Shown here one piece after another: positions 12,801 through 24,771 of a DNA stretch of 64,000 nt (positions are counted from its first letter, which is position 1; the number at the start of each line of letters is the position of its first letter). The notes beneath the pieces were generated by a model that ran no database searches, had not been told where the DNA came from, and saw only the letters and a program-made list of their open reading frames with translations. The DNA lies in NCBI GenBank assembly GCA_001939145.1, contig LSRX01001312.1, forward strand, positions 39,211 through 103,210. Reading direction: 5' to 3'. Source of the stretch: Symbiodinium microadriaticum (lineage: Eukaryota > Sar > Dinophyceae > Suessiales > Symbiodiniaceae). The position numbers and the translations under genes are program-made.

Positions 12801-13409
12801 ACCGGGATGGCAGGACATCGTCGCTGGTTGGACGGAGGCACATCGACAACATGATATTTGCGAGTGTTTGAACCACGTTCTGGGTTACATGCAATCGGCA
12901 CTCTTTCAAGGGGACTGGCAAGCACGGCAGCTTGCCTCACAACGGGGAGCAGTTCGCTGCATTGATCAGGGGCACGGCTTTCAGCCCATATCCCTCCTCC
13001 GGGTCTGAGTATTTCGCTCGAGGTTCAATTGTTGGTGGATTACTGGCAACATGATCGGGATCGCACCATGGGGATTTTGGCCCCGCCATCAGCGATTGCC
13101 CTCCAGATTATGTGCTTCAAACGAGTCAGGGGACATCTCACAAAAGATCGCACAGTGGTCCGGCTCAATTTGGATCTCAATCTACCGATCTTCATCGATG
13201 GTAGGCTGGCTCGTACAACACACAAATATCGACTTACTTCGTATGTGGTGCATCACGGACTTACCCCGTAATCTGGTCACTGCACATCCTATCTCCTTCA
13301 GGATGGGGAACCCTGGCATTGCGATGATCATCGACCGGCGGAGTTAGCTTCGACACCACGGCCCAGCCATCCTCATGACTGTTACCTGATATTTTACACA
13401 AGATGCTGA
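12797..13409 (+). pseudogene. USP-type (peptidase C19) deubiquitinase domain, C-terminal half, decayed
   Basis: Three family landmarks appear in order. AHRQHDICECLNHVL matches the QQD box. About 80 residues later IALQIMCFKR is the core strand that precedes the catalytic His region. Then comes SGHCTSYLLQDGEPWHCDD, a His box with its downstream Trp and acidic pair (Cys replaces the usual Tyr after His), and CYLIFYTR just before a TGA (13407-13409) matches the typical domain end. USP enzymes cleave ubiquitin from proteins with a Cys-His-Asp triad. The Cys box is not present upstream, the frame shifts near 12990 and an in-frame TAA interrupts at 13269-13271, so this copy is dead. The intact-looking relative lies in the LINE at 55.3-58.1 kb. 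The family call is from motif order and spacing. Confidence 0.6.
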
Positions 13410-13511
13410 TGTTACCATGCTCATAGACCTCAAGAGGCGGTGGTGGTGACACAAGTGACATATGTTGTCAGAGTCAATCGAAGACTGAGTGCTGAAAGGG
13501 CATCAACAACA

Positions 13512-13518
13512 ACAACAG

Positions 13519-13611
<93 letters not shown>

Positions 13612-13616
13612 CACTA

Positions 13617-13693
<77 letters not shown>

Positions 13694-13700
13694 CCCACCA
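13512..13700. repeat. CTA/ACT microsatellite switching to GCC
   Basis: A pure CTA tract with a few CAC interruptions changes abruptly at about 13661 into GCC triplets. Poly-Thr, poly-Leu and poly-Gly frames here are translations of the repeat. Confidence 0.95.
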
Positions 13701-13737
13701 CCCCCAATCCTACAAGCCAGGGCACAGGGCAGAAGCC

Positions 13738-13890
13738 AATGTAGGGGGCCACGTTTCATATTTTGGTGGTACCCGGCCCCAAGCCTAAAGCACAAAGCAA
13801 AGGCCAAAACAAGAAATGTAGGGGGCTACGGTTCTTATTCTGGTGGTTTCCAGGCCCTCAGCCTAGCGCACAAAAATGCTGGCAATTGCA
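13738..13890. repeat. Imperfect 77-bp tandem duplication
   Basis: AATGTAGGGGGC at 13738 recurs at 13815, and the following TTCNTATTNTGGTGGT and GCCTAAAGCACAAA-like segments also repeat with substitutions. Two copies only; no function seen. Confidence 0.7.
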
Positions 13891-14111
13891 TCTAGACACT
13901 AAAGCTTAGTAGAATACGGTCCTGGCGGTGTCTGTATAATCTAATAGCACAAAGCCTGTGGCTCAGTACTAGGACCTGGACTCACATGCCTGCGTTCGGG
14001 AGCTGGGACATGTGGAAATATAAAAGTAAAGGAAGTTAAGACATGAAGGGTGCCCAACGCTGGGAGCTGTCATGTCTTCTCCAGCTGATGCATTTTATTT
14101 CTGCTGGAACT

Positions 14112-14410
14112 AATACGACTATGACCACTATCACGACGACGACGACGACGACTACTACTTACTACTACTCCTGCTCCTGCCCTACTCTTGTTGCTCGTAC
14201 GCTACTACTACTACTACTACTCCTCCTGCTACTGTTACTGCTACTGACTGCTACTGCTACTGCGACTGCTACATCTACCGCTGCGAGAACAGCTGCTACT
14301 GCTACTACTCCTCCTCCTCCTCCTCCTCCTGCTACTGCTACTTCTACTGCTACTACAACAGCTGCTGCTGCTGCTACTACTACTACTACGACGACGACGA
14401 CGACGAGTAC
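14112..14410. repeat. Mixed trinucleotide repeat (ACG, CTA, CTG, TCC)
   Basis: Blocks of ACG, CTA, CTG/CTA, CTC and ACG triplets follow each other without a period change. Noncoding simple sequence. Confidence 0.9.
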
Positions 14411-15419
14411 GCCTACTGCCGCTGCCATCCAGTGGCACTGCTTTGTTCATCCATGTTGTGGTGGTGACGGCGGTTACTGGTGGTGATGTTGTTGATGATG
14501 ATCGATGATAATGATGATGGCGATGACCTCTGATTCTCCTTCTGGCAGTATGTGAATTACGTGCTCTTGTTTGCCTACTGAACCGCCATGAAGCGCCGCG
14601 CTGCTTCTCAAGACGGCTTAGCATGCAGTGACTGTGTAAGGTGTTTCTTGCTTTGGAAAAGGAGAGATTCAGGGCGTGAGGGTTTTTGTGCTCTCCAACC
14701 GCTGCAGAACGCACTGTCGACCAACGACTTAGATGAACCTTCTGATGGTGTCTGTTAAACTGTTAGCTGGCCATTGCCTACAAGACACTTGAAGTCTCCG
14801 GACCCATTCACAACCCCTCAAGACTTGCGCTCACGGCTTCGGCAAAGCAAAAGCCCGGTGTCTCTCAGTACTTCACCGCGACGAGCTCGGACCAGGTGTG
14901 TAGTGTGCCAGTCCCTCCTCGGCCAACTATAGCCCTATATATACTCTAATGTACGACAACGCGCTATAACAATGAGTGATCCCGCTTGGTATAAGGCTGA
15001 GCCTTGGTTGGTCACTAGCAAACAAAGCTTCGAGGTGGAGCCTGCAGCAAACGCAAGCAAGGCTATCTTTAAGTGTTTCCCCGGTTCTTCGAGCTTGAAG
15101 GAACCTCCCCTCGAGCACGCCTGAGCCCTGAACCTCGATGTCCTCAAGCCTTTGCTGCTGCTGGAGATTAATGTGCAACAGCTTTTATGGGGATTGGCGG
15201 GGAGTAGAGGGCGCCTTCCGCTTATTTTGGGAAGTATCGTGTGCCGTACACCTCCGCCGCAGTCGTGCAATGCTTTGCACAAGTTTAGCCTAAAACATTC
15301 AACAGGGTTGGCTGGGCACGGCCTGAGCCTAGATGCTTCACAGCCCGCTGGACAGCTTTGGCAAGATAACCGAACAATATCGACGGTATCCGAAGGCAAG
15401 CTTGAACTTCGAAAGACCG

Positions 15420-18400
15420 GGTGGCATGAGGGATGAGCTCTGATGTGAAGAAAGCTCCGAAGAAGATCACGAACATCAGGACAGCTCCGGGCCTCTCTGC
15501 CGTCTGAGAGCTTGTTCGGCTTTCTTATTTGGGGTCAGATCAGCAATGGACACTGCATGCTTCCTGGATACTGAAGCGGCTTTTTCTGGCTGATCCAGCT
15601 GGTATCCAGAGGATGCTACTAGCGCCGTGCCGTGGTGGTCTATACCGTGGTAGGGCCAGGAACTGAGCCAAGGAACGTCCCACTCGGAAGGAACTGACCT
15701 GCACGACGAAGCGGGGGCCAACCCAGCAACAGATGCACCCACACGACGAGATTGATTTTTACCCATGACACGTGCAAAGCACAACACGGCTTTCGACGAC
15801 GAGACATCACAAGTCAGCGTATGAGGGCAAAGCACGACTCCGCAAGAACCAGCCAGCTTCAAGCAAACGACCATCCGGCACCTGCGCTCACGAAGCCCAG
15901 GAAGAAAATGAGTTGGATAACCAGCGTAAGGAGGCCCCAGACAGGCCAAAGCGCAAAGAAGAACAGCCAAACCTCGGCACAAGGAGCAGGCTTTCTATGG
16001 TTCTGACGATGTAGAAGCCCTGTGTCACCAAGACGATCTCAGACTCGGAGCGAATAATCAACACCCGACATGTCACGTGTTGGCAGGTGTTTTATGCTAT
16101 CAGCTATCTGCCTTTTTGCTGTCATCTTGCAGTTGTGTCCAGGACGAGGCAGCCAGAAAAGGACACACAGAGCGAACACCGATAAATAAAGAAATAACCA
16201 AGTCAGCAAAGAACCCCGTGCTAGTAGAACCATGACCAAAAACGAAGAAACGGCAGCGACATCGCAACGAATATGTGAATACGACTGAAGCAGTCTTGAC
16301 AGGTTCACATAGACAAAACCAAGAAGCAGATCAACAGAAGCTAGACTATGGGAATTGATAGATCGATGGATGGATGGAAGGATGGATCATGGACGGATCA
16401 TGGATGGCTGGCTGGCTGGATGGAGGGCTGGAAGGACGGATGGATGGATAGTTCATTGGCTGGTAGATCTATGTATGTTTTTACATGGTTGAAGGTATGC
16501 CTGGACCTGCCCCTGCCCTCTCGCGTAGCGGTCCACGCACACATGTGGCCTTCCTTCGCAGGCCTCAGACCTTGATGTCGGGCCGCGAAACTACAGCTAT
16601 GATGTATTCAAAGCATGCACAACAAAGCCCACAATCGAACAACATTCCGGCTCGCTGCGTCTCTTCGTCCCCGAATAGCTCAGTTCAAGTTGACTCTAGA
16701 ATGTAGAACTCGTGCAGCATTTTGGCATGGCTGCTCCCGCTTAGGGAACCGATTCTGGGTAACGGGCGGTGGAAAAGCCAACGATTGCCATCACGGGGAT
16801 GGCCTTCGGATGTTTAGTCTCCCAAGGCTCTTCGATCTTCAGCACGACGGTGCACCAAAGCGCGAGATACCCCAGCATGGACCTGAAACAAGAGATGGGA
16901 AGGGACTGCATCTGGGTTTGGTGTATCTCGAGGACTTCAGGACCCTGCAAGTGTCTGCGGCATTTTGAAGGATCCACACACCTGCGCCTTCAACTCTGAT
17001 AAGCAAGCACCGAGCAATTTCAGAAGGTTCGAAACGTTTGGAGACCGTTGGCCCAACTTTAGCAACCCGGCCAAGAAGCATATTGAAGGCCAGGCAAGCG
17101 AAGGCAAGGTAGAAGTAGGTACGATTCACCAAAGGCGACTCCCACATGACACCTCAGCAGTGCTCGGGAGGTTCCTGGTAAGCTTGTGACTGTCCCGAAA
17201 AGATCCGAAAAGTCGGGGGGGAAGCTTCAGTCCGTCGGGCAATGCTGAAAGCCCAGAAGCTTCTTCGGAGATTCGAACGGCAGGGCAACACTTATTGCTT
17301 GTAATGCTAACGAATCTCGATTCAGAGGTTGCTGCCGCTGTCTCGGAACAAAGCAAAAAGGGCTCTACGAGTGTACTACTGAGCAAGCATGGCAGACTTC
17401 CAGTGCCTGGAAAGACACACGGCTGCCTCTCCACTCTCTCCCTTCTTCTCCGAAAAGCAAGCTGATCTCGGGGGCTTCGGAACCCAACAGCCCCACCGAC
17501 CCTGAACTTGTTTCGGAGTGTTCCGGATGTTTAATAGGCTGCATCCAGCGGGCGGAAGAAGTTGGTGTAGTAGATGGTGAAGCAGGCCAGTGAGACCCAA
17601 AATGCCGCTGTCAGCTTTCGCCACGCCCATCTCAATCTCCGAACCTGTGCAACAATAACAGTCTCCAGCCAGCTACACCTATACCTATAGAGTAAGATTG
17701 AGCCATACCTACCTTAATCCTGGAGCCGGGATAAAAGCTTTGTGGCAGTATCGCGTGCTCCTGTCGCAGTTCAAGTTTCTCCGCTGCACGTTGCGAACTG
17801 TCATGTTTGAAATGCAATGTGGTTCTTCGAAACGCAGTATTACAGCTTTCTCCAAGTCACCCATTTCTTCTTGGCTATCTCCCTCTCGCTGAGCTTGGAC
17901 TCATCCTCTGTCTCCTGGGCCGTTCAGAAAGTGAGTCTCGATTTCCAGCGGAAAAGTCATGCAGTAGGCTTCCTGCCCTACCCTCCTCCCCCCTGTCTCT
18001 CCTCTTTCTACCTTTCCTGCATGAGGCTTAGGGCACCGGGCCCTCAAGCCACCGGACGCCGGCTCATCTAATGTTCATGAGAGGGCGGCTTTGAGGCTGC
18101 TGGTTCAGCCTGCAGGTCTGGAATAGGAATGGTGCGAGCTCCCCATACCCGACGGGCAGGGACAAAGGGGGAAAAGGCTCCCTCCTCCGAAACACAGCTG
18201 GCGATGACAGCACACCACTGCCAGTGGACAGCCTGTAGGCAACAGCAGTAACAGCACTGACAGGGGCGTGAAGGTCCGGCCCCGGCCAAGGACCCCCAGA
18301 CTGTCGGGACAAAAAACTCTCTCTGAATCTGCAAACGAGAACCCGACCTAATGACCACTACAACCTACAATTTAACACCTCCTGCAGACTTTACCACAGC

Positions 18401-18460
18401 ACTCTACGTCCAGCTCCATGTTGCCTGCAATCTGAGCTTCCTCATGTTCCCGCGCTTCTT
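15420..18460 (-). CDS. Probable multi-exon, multi-pass membrane protein gene (partial)
   Basis: Short minus-strand segments of good coding sense are bounded by splice-like sites with matching phases. Exon 18460-18395 is Glu-rich, ending at a GT donor. Exon 17907-17844 is charged, with KKKWVTWRKL. Exon 17636-17554 contains AAFWVSLACFTIYYTNFFR and ends at a GC donor. Exon 17152 to about 17080 contains VNRTYFYLAFACLAFN. An exon from 16882 to about 16760 follows a clear TTTCAG acceptor, with MLGYLALWCTVVLKIEEPW. An exon at 15972-15882 has VWLFFFALWPVWGLL and another strongly hydrophobic run. A last segment near 15495-15420 has LMFVIFFGAFF. That makes at least four membrane segments after a charged N-terminal part. 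GC donors are common in dinoflagellate genes. I do not recognise the family; start, stop and some internal exons (one perhaps near 16130-16215) are unplaced. This is the only good host-gene candidate in the window. Confidence 0.45.
16355..16455. repeat. GGAT-type microsatellite
   Basis: GATG/GGAT units with GGCT variants. It lies within an intron of the membrane-protein gene if that model is right. Confidence 0.85.
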
Positions 18461-18469
18461 CTGAAAAGG

Positions 18470-21400
18470 TCAATAGTGCCAAAGGAGTTAAGAAGGAAGC
18501 TGAGTTGAAAAGAAGTTGAATGCAAGGGATAGACTCGGATAGACAACGGTAGGCCATGGGGATGGCTGTCGGGTCCCCTACTGGGTCCCGTGCCTTCGAT
18601 AACGAGCTCGAGCTGAGATCCCAACGCAGCAACATTTCCAAACACGGCAGCTAGCGTTGTAGGCCTGACGCGGACATGCAGGCTCTCACCTCAGTGGCTC
18701 CTCGTTCCCGCAGTGCTCAGAGGCCTTGGCACAATGTGCAGAAAAAGGAACATCCCATCACAACCAAGGAAGTTTGCGATCACGTCAAAGTCGGCCAGAT
18801 TGCTCAAACTTCCACTGCAGTGGAGGTAGGTCCCTACTGGAAAGGGTCTCAGCAGGATCATTAAGAGCATCCGCCACAAGCAAACCTGGATTTTTTGGCA
18901 CATGCCGCCGAACTCACGCAACGTGATGTTCTATACTCTGTGGTGCTGAGCGCTATGGCTCTCTGCGGCCGCGTGTGGGTCTCTGGTGGTCTACTTGGTC
19001 AGAGCTCAAAAGAGCTGGGAGGCTCGGAGGCATGAGTCGCAGTACAGCCCATCCGTCGCCCCCTCATGTTTGACGGTCTTCAGCATGTAGCACCGCAAGC
19101 CAAAATCCGCGTGACACTCTCGTGCCAAAAGTTGCACTGCATTGAAGTGTGCCCAATTCTCACTGAAATTCTCACTTCGCACTGACTGACCGGGCGACTA
19201 GACCACCCATCGCGCTCTCCACTTTCAAGTCGTGAAAATTTCCCGCTTTGAGTTACTCGGTTGGAAGAGTGTTGGAAGTGTAGACTCACAGACCCAAGGA
19301 CGGCGAACTCATTCATCATCTCCCAGCGTACAGAATGCGGTGATTCAAGGTCAGAACAACTTCAAGGATGCCCCGTCTATGCAGTGGTGCGTCTGGTTAC
19401 CGGCGAGGCTCTGGAAGTTGAGGATCTTGTAGACTGGTTCTCGCCTTCTCTGTCTTGGCTCGGCCCCTCACAGCCAGGACAGTCCCCCACCCAGGGCCCC
19501 GGAGCTTTCCAGGCACCTAGAGCCCATGTATCTCTGCTTCTTCTGCTGTAGATTGTCCATATTTCTTCTCTCCTTCCGAGCAAGCCTTCGCTTTCTCACT
19601 CTCTGTCTCTCTGCATTATTCGATCTTTCTCTGGGTCTCTGAGGCACCGAAAACTGCAAGCGACTGCGACTGTCGTCTCCTTGCCAAGAAGCAGAGTCCG
19701 AGTCCGGCCGCGTCTTCCGTGCACGTAGACCAGCCTTGGTCTCGTCCTGTGCCAGCTTCCCTTGGTGACACATTTGCGGCAGCTTTATGCCTTTTAAGCA
19801 ACGCTTTCGGAGCTCTGAGCCTTTATCCGTCACGTGCGGCATGGGGTTGAGGGCTCTTATCCATTTGGCTGCACTCACGCAAGGCGGGAAGAAGCGTCTC
19901 GTGATGAGCACGGTTTGAAATCTTGTCCCTTGGTTGATTTTGTCTGAACGGTTCATTGGCGAGAGCGCTCACAGTACAGTACCCGCTAAATGCAATGAAA
20001 GGACCCGTCAACAAAAGACAGGCACGGCAACGGCCAATGTGAATGCAGTGCAGATACAGCTTTGTTTGAAGAACAACCGCCGGAGTTCGGCCCACAATAC
20101 CGACGTTCTTAGAAGTACGTCCATGAGCCCAACTCCCCGGCCCGAATCCAACAAGCGGACTCACCAACTGAGCGTGAGGCCGTACCTTTGCGCTTTGGCC
20201 GGCATCGCGTCAGGGGCTGAATGCTTCGTCCACTGAAAGCCAAAATGCAAGACGCAGCCGGCGTCTCAAGCCGTGAAGTCAACAGATCTAGAATCGAGAG
20301 TCTTAGTTACTACGGTACTACGACCTTTCAACTCAGAAAATGGGTGACCTTTTGGGATTCTATTTTCCATACCGGAGTGGTGGTATCCATGGATCCAGAG
20401 AAACACCATCGTGGAAGGCCGAAGCCACAGATCTAAAGCTTCGACAACCCTGGCTATGACCTCCAGTGAAACTATGGCCAGGAATCTCGCGAGAGCCATG
20501 TAAGAAAGGAATGCTTGACAGGCAGCACAGGATCTGTCACCAGTATACTGCAGCCGGCTCGGAGGCGCTCAGTGTCACCAGCCTGATGCCGGCAAGAGCG
20601 ACTGGCTCTTGCACATCAAGCCCCCAACAACTCCAAGCAATCAAGCGAAAGTGCTTGGGTGGACATTTTTGGGCAACAAGAGCTTCGAGGATCGAAAGAT
20701 CCTAATACAGTTGAGACGCATGTGCTCAATGAAGTGCTTTGAAGGGATTTCTCAAGCCTCTTCAGTTACACGGTCGACCCTTCAGATCAGTGAGGGGCAA
20801 GACCAAACATTTTACCATTTGTGTTCGTTTGCTCAGGAACGCCTTCCTACTACATAGATCGGCTCGATATCTTCTTCAATGACCAGATGGTGACTGTATT
20901 TCGATGGCGAGTGGTTGCGATCGCAGAAGTATACTACAGGCCTTCATTGAACCTAGCCCCCCTGAGCCAGAATTTTTTCTTGAAGGACATGCGGACCTTT
21001 CCAAACAAACCCAACCACAGACCTTTTGCAGGAATCAAAGTCAGGAAATCTAAGCTGGAGTCGCGGACTCCTGTGCTGGCATTGTGAAACAGCCGCAGAA
21101 TCCGTCCGACGTTGAGTCTGATGCATCGGTCTCTCTCGCTGAATCTTGTGTCAACGTACATGATCCACCAGAACAGCCGACACTTTGGTGGATTCATGTA
21201 TCTGTGTCGCCCGATATCTATGATAACAGCTCCATCGCCATGTCTCTCTGTAAAGTTGGAGCATACAGACACATGTATAGTCTGTTCCTATAGATCCTCT
21301 ATCGCCCTCCCTAAGGCTCCACGTGCCTATTAGATCCGATAAGCAGTCAGAACCGCTGTGACAGGATCACTGAGTTTCGAATCTGCAGTGTTTTGTGAGC

Positions 21401-22398
21401 ACGGCCGTGCACCCAGAGGCTCAGATATCCAGCAGCACATACGCCTCTGCAACGGGCAAGGTATAAAAGAGTCTACTCGGTTTTTCGCAGACAAAACATT
21501 GCAGCCTCAAGATGTGTGAGGTCAACGCACTGCAAGAAAGGACAGGCCTTCCGGATCTACTGGGGTTCCTGCTGAAGTCCGACGCAGGTACGGTAAGTAC
21601 GGATCATGAATATGTAGGTGCCCTGTCCTGCTAGTCAAACTCAGGTTCAAGCGAAAAATAGGGCCTCGAATGGAAAGTCCGACATCTGGCCATCCGCATC
21701 ACGCGAGCCACGACCTTCCTGCCGTCAACTGGATGTCCCTTCAACCACATGAAATCCTGGCTTTGGAAAGCGCCTCGGTCCATCCCGACATCCTACATAG
21801 CTCAAGTTCGATCTCTCCTCTGTGAGAATAAAGTCGGGCGCCAGAATCTTCATCATGTGCATCGTGATGGCCTGCGTTCCACTTCTCCGATCTGTGGCTT
21901 CATGCTGGCAGAGCAATTGGCATGATTGCTTCTGCGTGTTCCGTAGGAGAACCGGAGGGCAAGAACAAAAGCTTAAAACGATCGGCTGTCCTTGATTTCG
22001 GTGCCTTGCTCATGCTTCCTTGGCATCTGCGGAGTACACAAGCCCTACAGGTATCTCGTATGAAACTATGACGGGCTACGTGTTCTGTACACTGGCACAT
22101 GGCAAATGTGGAATTCAAGCACGTATTATAGGGGCCGAGAATCCGCAAGTCCATCTTCTCTCCGTAGCCCCTCGCTCGGATGCTGAACTTGTGCCTTGTT
22201 TCCATGAGTTCGAAAACACAAAATGAGATCCGATTTCCTGAACAAAAGAAACTCTCGCGATCACACAATTGAAATGCACGCAAATAAAGTCTACAACACT
22301 TCTTGAAGTCAAGGCCAAGCTTCACAGCAAGCTCTATGATAAGACTTAAGCAAAACCCTTCTCATGAGAGCTTCCTGCAACGCATGCAGCTGCGTAAA
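18470..22398. other. Stretch without a supported gene
   Basis: Scattered short frames. A minus-strand frame at 19956-19468 ends in a very basic Arg/Lys/Glu-rich part that could be an exon, and one at 21272-20934 is open for 112 codons; neither has flanking splice signals or motifs I can defend. The stretch ends at the E1 3' LTR. Confidence 0.45.
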
Positions 22399-22769
22399 TG
22401 TAGAACTCTTGATATTTAATTGGCAGCCAGAAAACACTCACAGCGAAGTCTTATGCCTCAAGCGAGGCGCTCAACCATGGGCGCTCAGGCTGGTGATCTT
22501 TTCTCTAAGGCACAGCAAGAAAGTCTGAACGTCGTCTGAAATTGTACACATGTGACATCGTTCTGATTCTGCTGTTGCGGGCCCTTCGAGCCTTTGATCT
22601 TTCGGTAAAAAACGTGGTTCGGAGCATGGAAGGTGAGGCCTTATGTGGCACAGGGTATACACACAAAGCCTTCTATCCTTCTGCACTCCTCCTTGGCGCC
22701 ACGCGATAGTGCCGCGCCACCCTGGCATCAGTAGATCTTGTTGCCACTGTTTTCTGCACAGCATCTACA
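22399..22769 (-). repeat. E1 3' LTR (371 bp)
   Basis: The plus-strand left edge TGTAGAACTC is shared exactly with the 5' LTR edge at 31640 while the flanks differ, so that edge is firm. The right edge is inferred from TCTACA at 22764-22769, giving perfect 6-bp terminal inverted repeats TGTAGA/TCTACA, because the other LTR is truncated. No clear polypurine tract precedes it on the element strand, which leaves the right edge less certain. Confidence 0.75.
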
Positions 22770-22836
22770 TAGCTGTACGACTCGCCGTCGGCTGGCATTT
22801 CGTAGGCCCCAACAGTTCTCATATACGTGAATCACA

Positions 22837-24771
22837 TCACGCTCTTCGGCCTGATGGAAGGGGCCAGCGGCCAGTGAAGACTCTCACGTGGGGTGTTGGT
22901 GGCGGTTCTACTCTTTCGAAAGCCGGCGCGTCCTTTTGAACACCCACTTCTCGAGTGCTCCTTCTGGGAGTAGTAGCCGATGTTGACTTTGCCTGCTTGT
23001 TGTGCGTAGACGAAGATGACGAGGAGGGTTGAGGATCTTCCCTGCACGTGGGTACTGGTGAAGTGTTCGGGGGCATCGACTCATCAAACATCTCCTTAAG
23101 GTCCACAAGCCTGATCTTCTGCTCATCGGTCAAATCCCCGGGGGGTGTAGACATCAATAACTGCAGCTCTTTCAACTCCATTCTTGTAATCCTTCTTGGG
23201 CTGCTTCTTGATGCCTTGACTCGTAGAGCTTGAAGACGCACATTACCCCTATGGGCGCAGTGTTTTGTGAATTCCCAAACACCAATCACCGCAATGGCCA
23301 TAATCACCACCACCAGGTAGAGGTCCCATGGAACTTCCGGTTGTATATTCTCCTTCACGCTGTATGCTCCACACATCTGACATAGCAACAACAGCTTTTG
23401 CATCCACGGCTTCATATCCAGAGCCCTTGCCTGGGCTAACACTAGCTTCCTCTCCTTTATGTCCCAGAGCTCTTTTAACTGCTTCAACCGGTCTTTGCTG
23501 AAAGGCTTTGTACCAATATCAGCACGTTGAGTATCACCAGGTTCGTGAACGACATTCACTTCTTGTCGTTGAACACGCTCTCGTACCCAGTTTCCTCGTA
23601 GACGAAGGTGACGCGTCCTCCAGCTCCCGGCTGCCGTAGTCAAAAATGAAATAGCCGCGCTGTTGTCTATGTGCAGAAATATCGGCAAACTATCATTGAG
23701 CAGTTCTTCCAACAGGCACTTGGTAGAAAAAGCCATGATCAACCCTTCCACTCCTTCCATCAGCTCTGTCTCTGCTGTAGATAAAGCTATAAGTGGTTGC
23801 CTCGAGCTCCTCCACGCCAAAGGGCAAGTGCCGTAGAAAATTGCCACTGCTCCATGACTGCGTCCTGACGATGGTGCAAAGCTTGAGTCTGTGTAGGCCC
23901 TTAGCTGCTGCTCCTCCCCTTTGTCATTTGCAAACCTCAGTCTGTCCTTGATCGTCTCGTGGAGGTAGTCCAGCAAACGGTCTCCAATAGTAACCACAGC
24001 TTCTGGGCACCGCGTTATTCTTGACGCCATAACCGCTGTAGCATACTGGATATCCGGCCTCGACCTTGAACTTAACCAGTTTAGTTCCCCAACTCTTCTC
24101 TGTGCCTCCTTGACAATCTTCTCCTTCCCAGTCAAGTCCACGGGTTGGGCTTCAAGCATCTTTGCCTCCTCCTCGGCGGACATGATGAGGAGCTCCTTCG
24201 GGCCTTGGGTCTTCGCTCGCTTGCCTTCATGCTGATAGGCCCTAAGCATCTCCTTAATGAAGCCTTCTTGGGAGATCTCGATGCCATTGTCAACCTCATG
24301 TAGCTCCATGCCCAAGAACTTAATCGGGTTGCCCTCCGAAAGCACACTGAGGTCATCGCACTCCCACATACTTGACAACCATGTAAAGAAGGATCTCAAT
24401 ATCGGGTCCGGTCCAACCACCATCAGGTCGTCGATATACACCAACAGGTAGCCCAAGGCCTCGTCCGAGGCCCCATCGGCTCGTACGACTCGCCAAACTT
24501 GATTGTCCGAAACCAACTGTTGTAGCTTTAGCTCCACATCTTTTCCACCAACTTTCGAAGTCCATCTTGCAGCCTTCAATTGGGTATCTCTATAGCATGC
24601 CGAAGCTGCTGGTGACTCCCGTAGTCCGTAGATCGACTGTAGGACCAGCCAATAATCGTCGGCCTCAGCCAGGCCCAAATCCACCGCCAGCGCTGGCGGC
24701 TTCAAAGCCACAGCACCACCAATCCATGGTGCCAATACAAACGCTTGTCTTATGTCGGTGACACCGGCACC
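22837..24771 (-). pseudogene. E1 Pol: reverse transcriptase core, RNase H and membrane tail
   Basis: Numbering from the first codon after the TGA-interrupted region (codon at 24735). SIYGLRESPA (about residues 34-43) and YIDD (100-103), the RT active-site motif, are present. LNWLSSRSRPDI and the following segment lead into RNase H, with its four acidic residues at Asp282 (YTDSS), Glu322 (STAETEL), Asp357 (HIDNSA) and Asp406 (RADIGTK). RNase H normally ends copia Pol. Here about 220 residues follow, including a hydrophobic segment at 470-489 (start WDLYLVVVIMAIAV) and a Ser/Thr-rich tail before the stop at 22837. This part has no internal stop. The RT N-terminus is separated by an in-frame TGA at 24772-24774, at a position where Trp would fit. 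The WA of the usual SPxxWA-like segment reads SA here. Confidence 0.85.
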
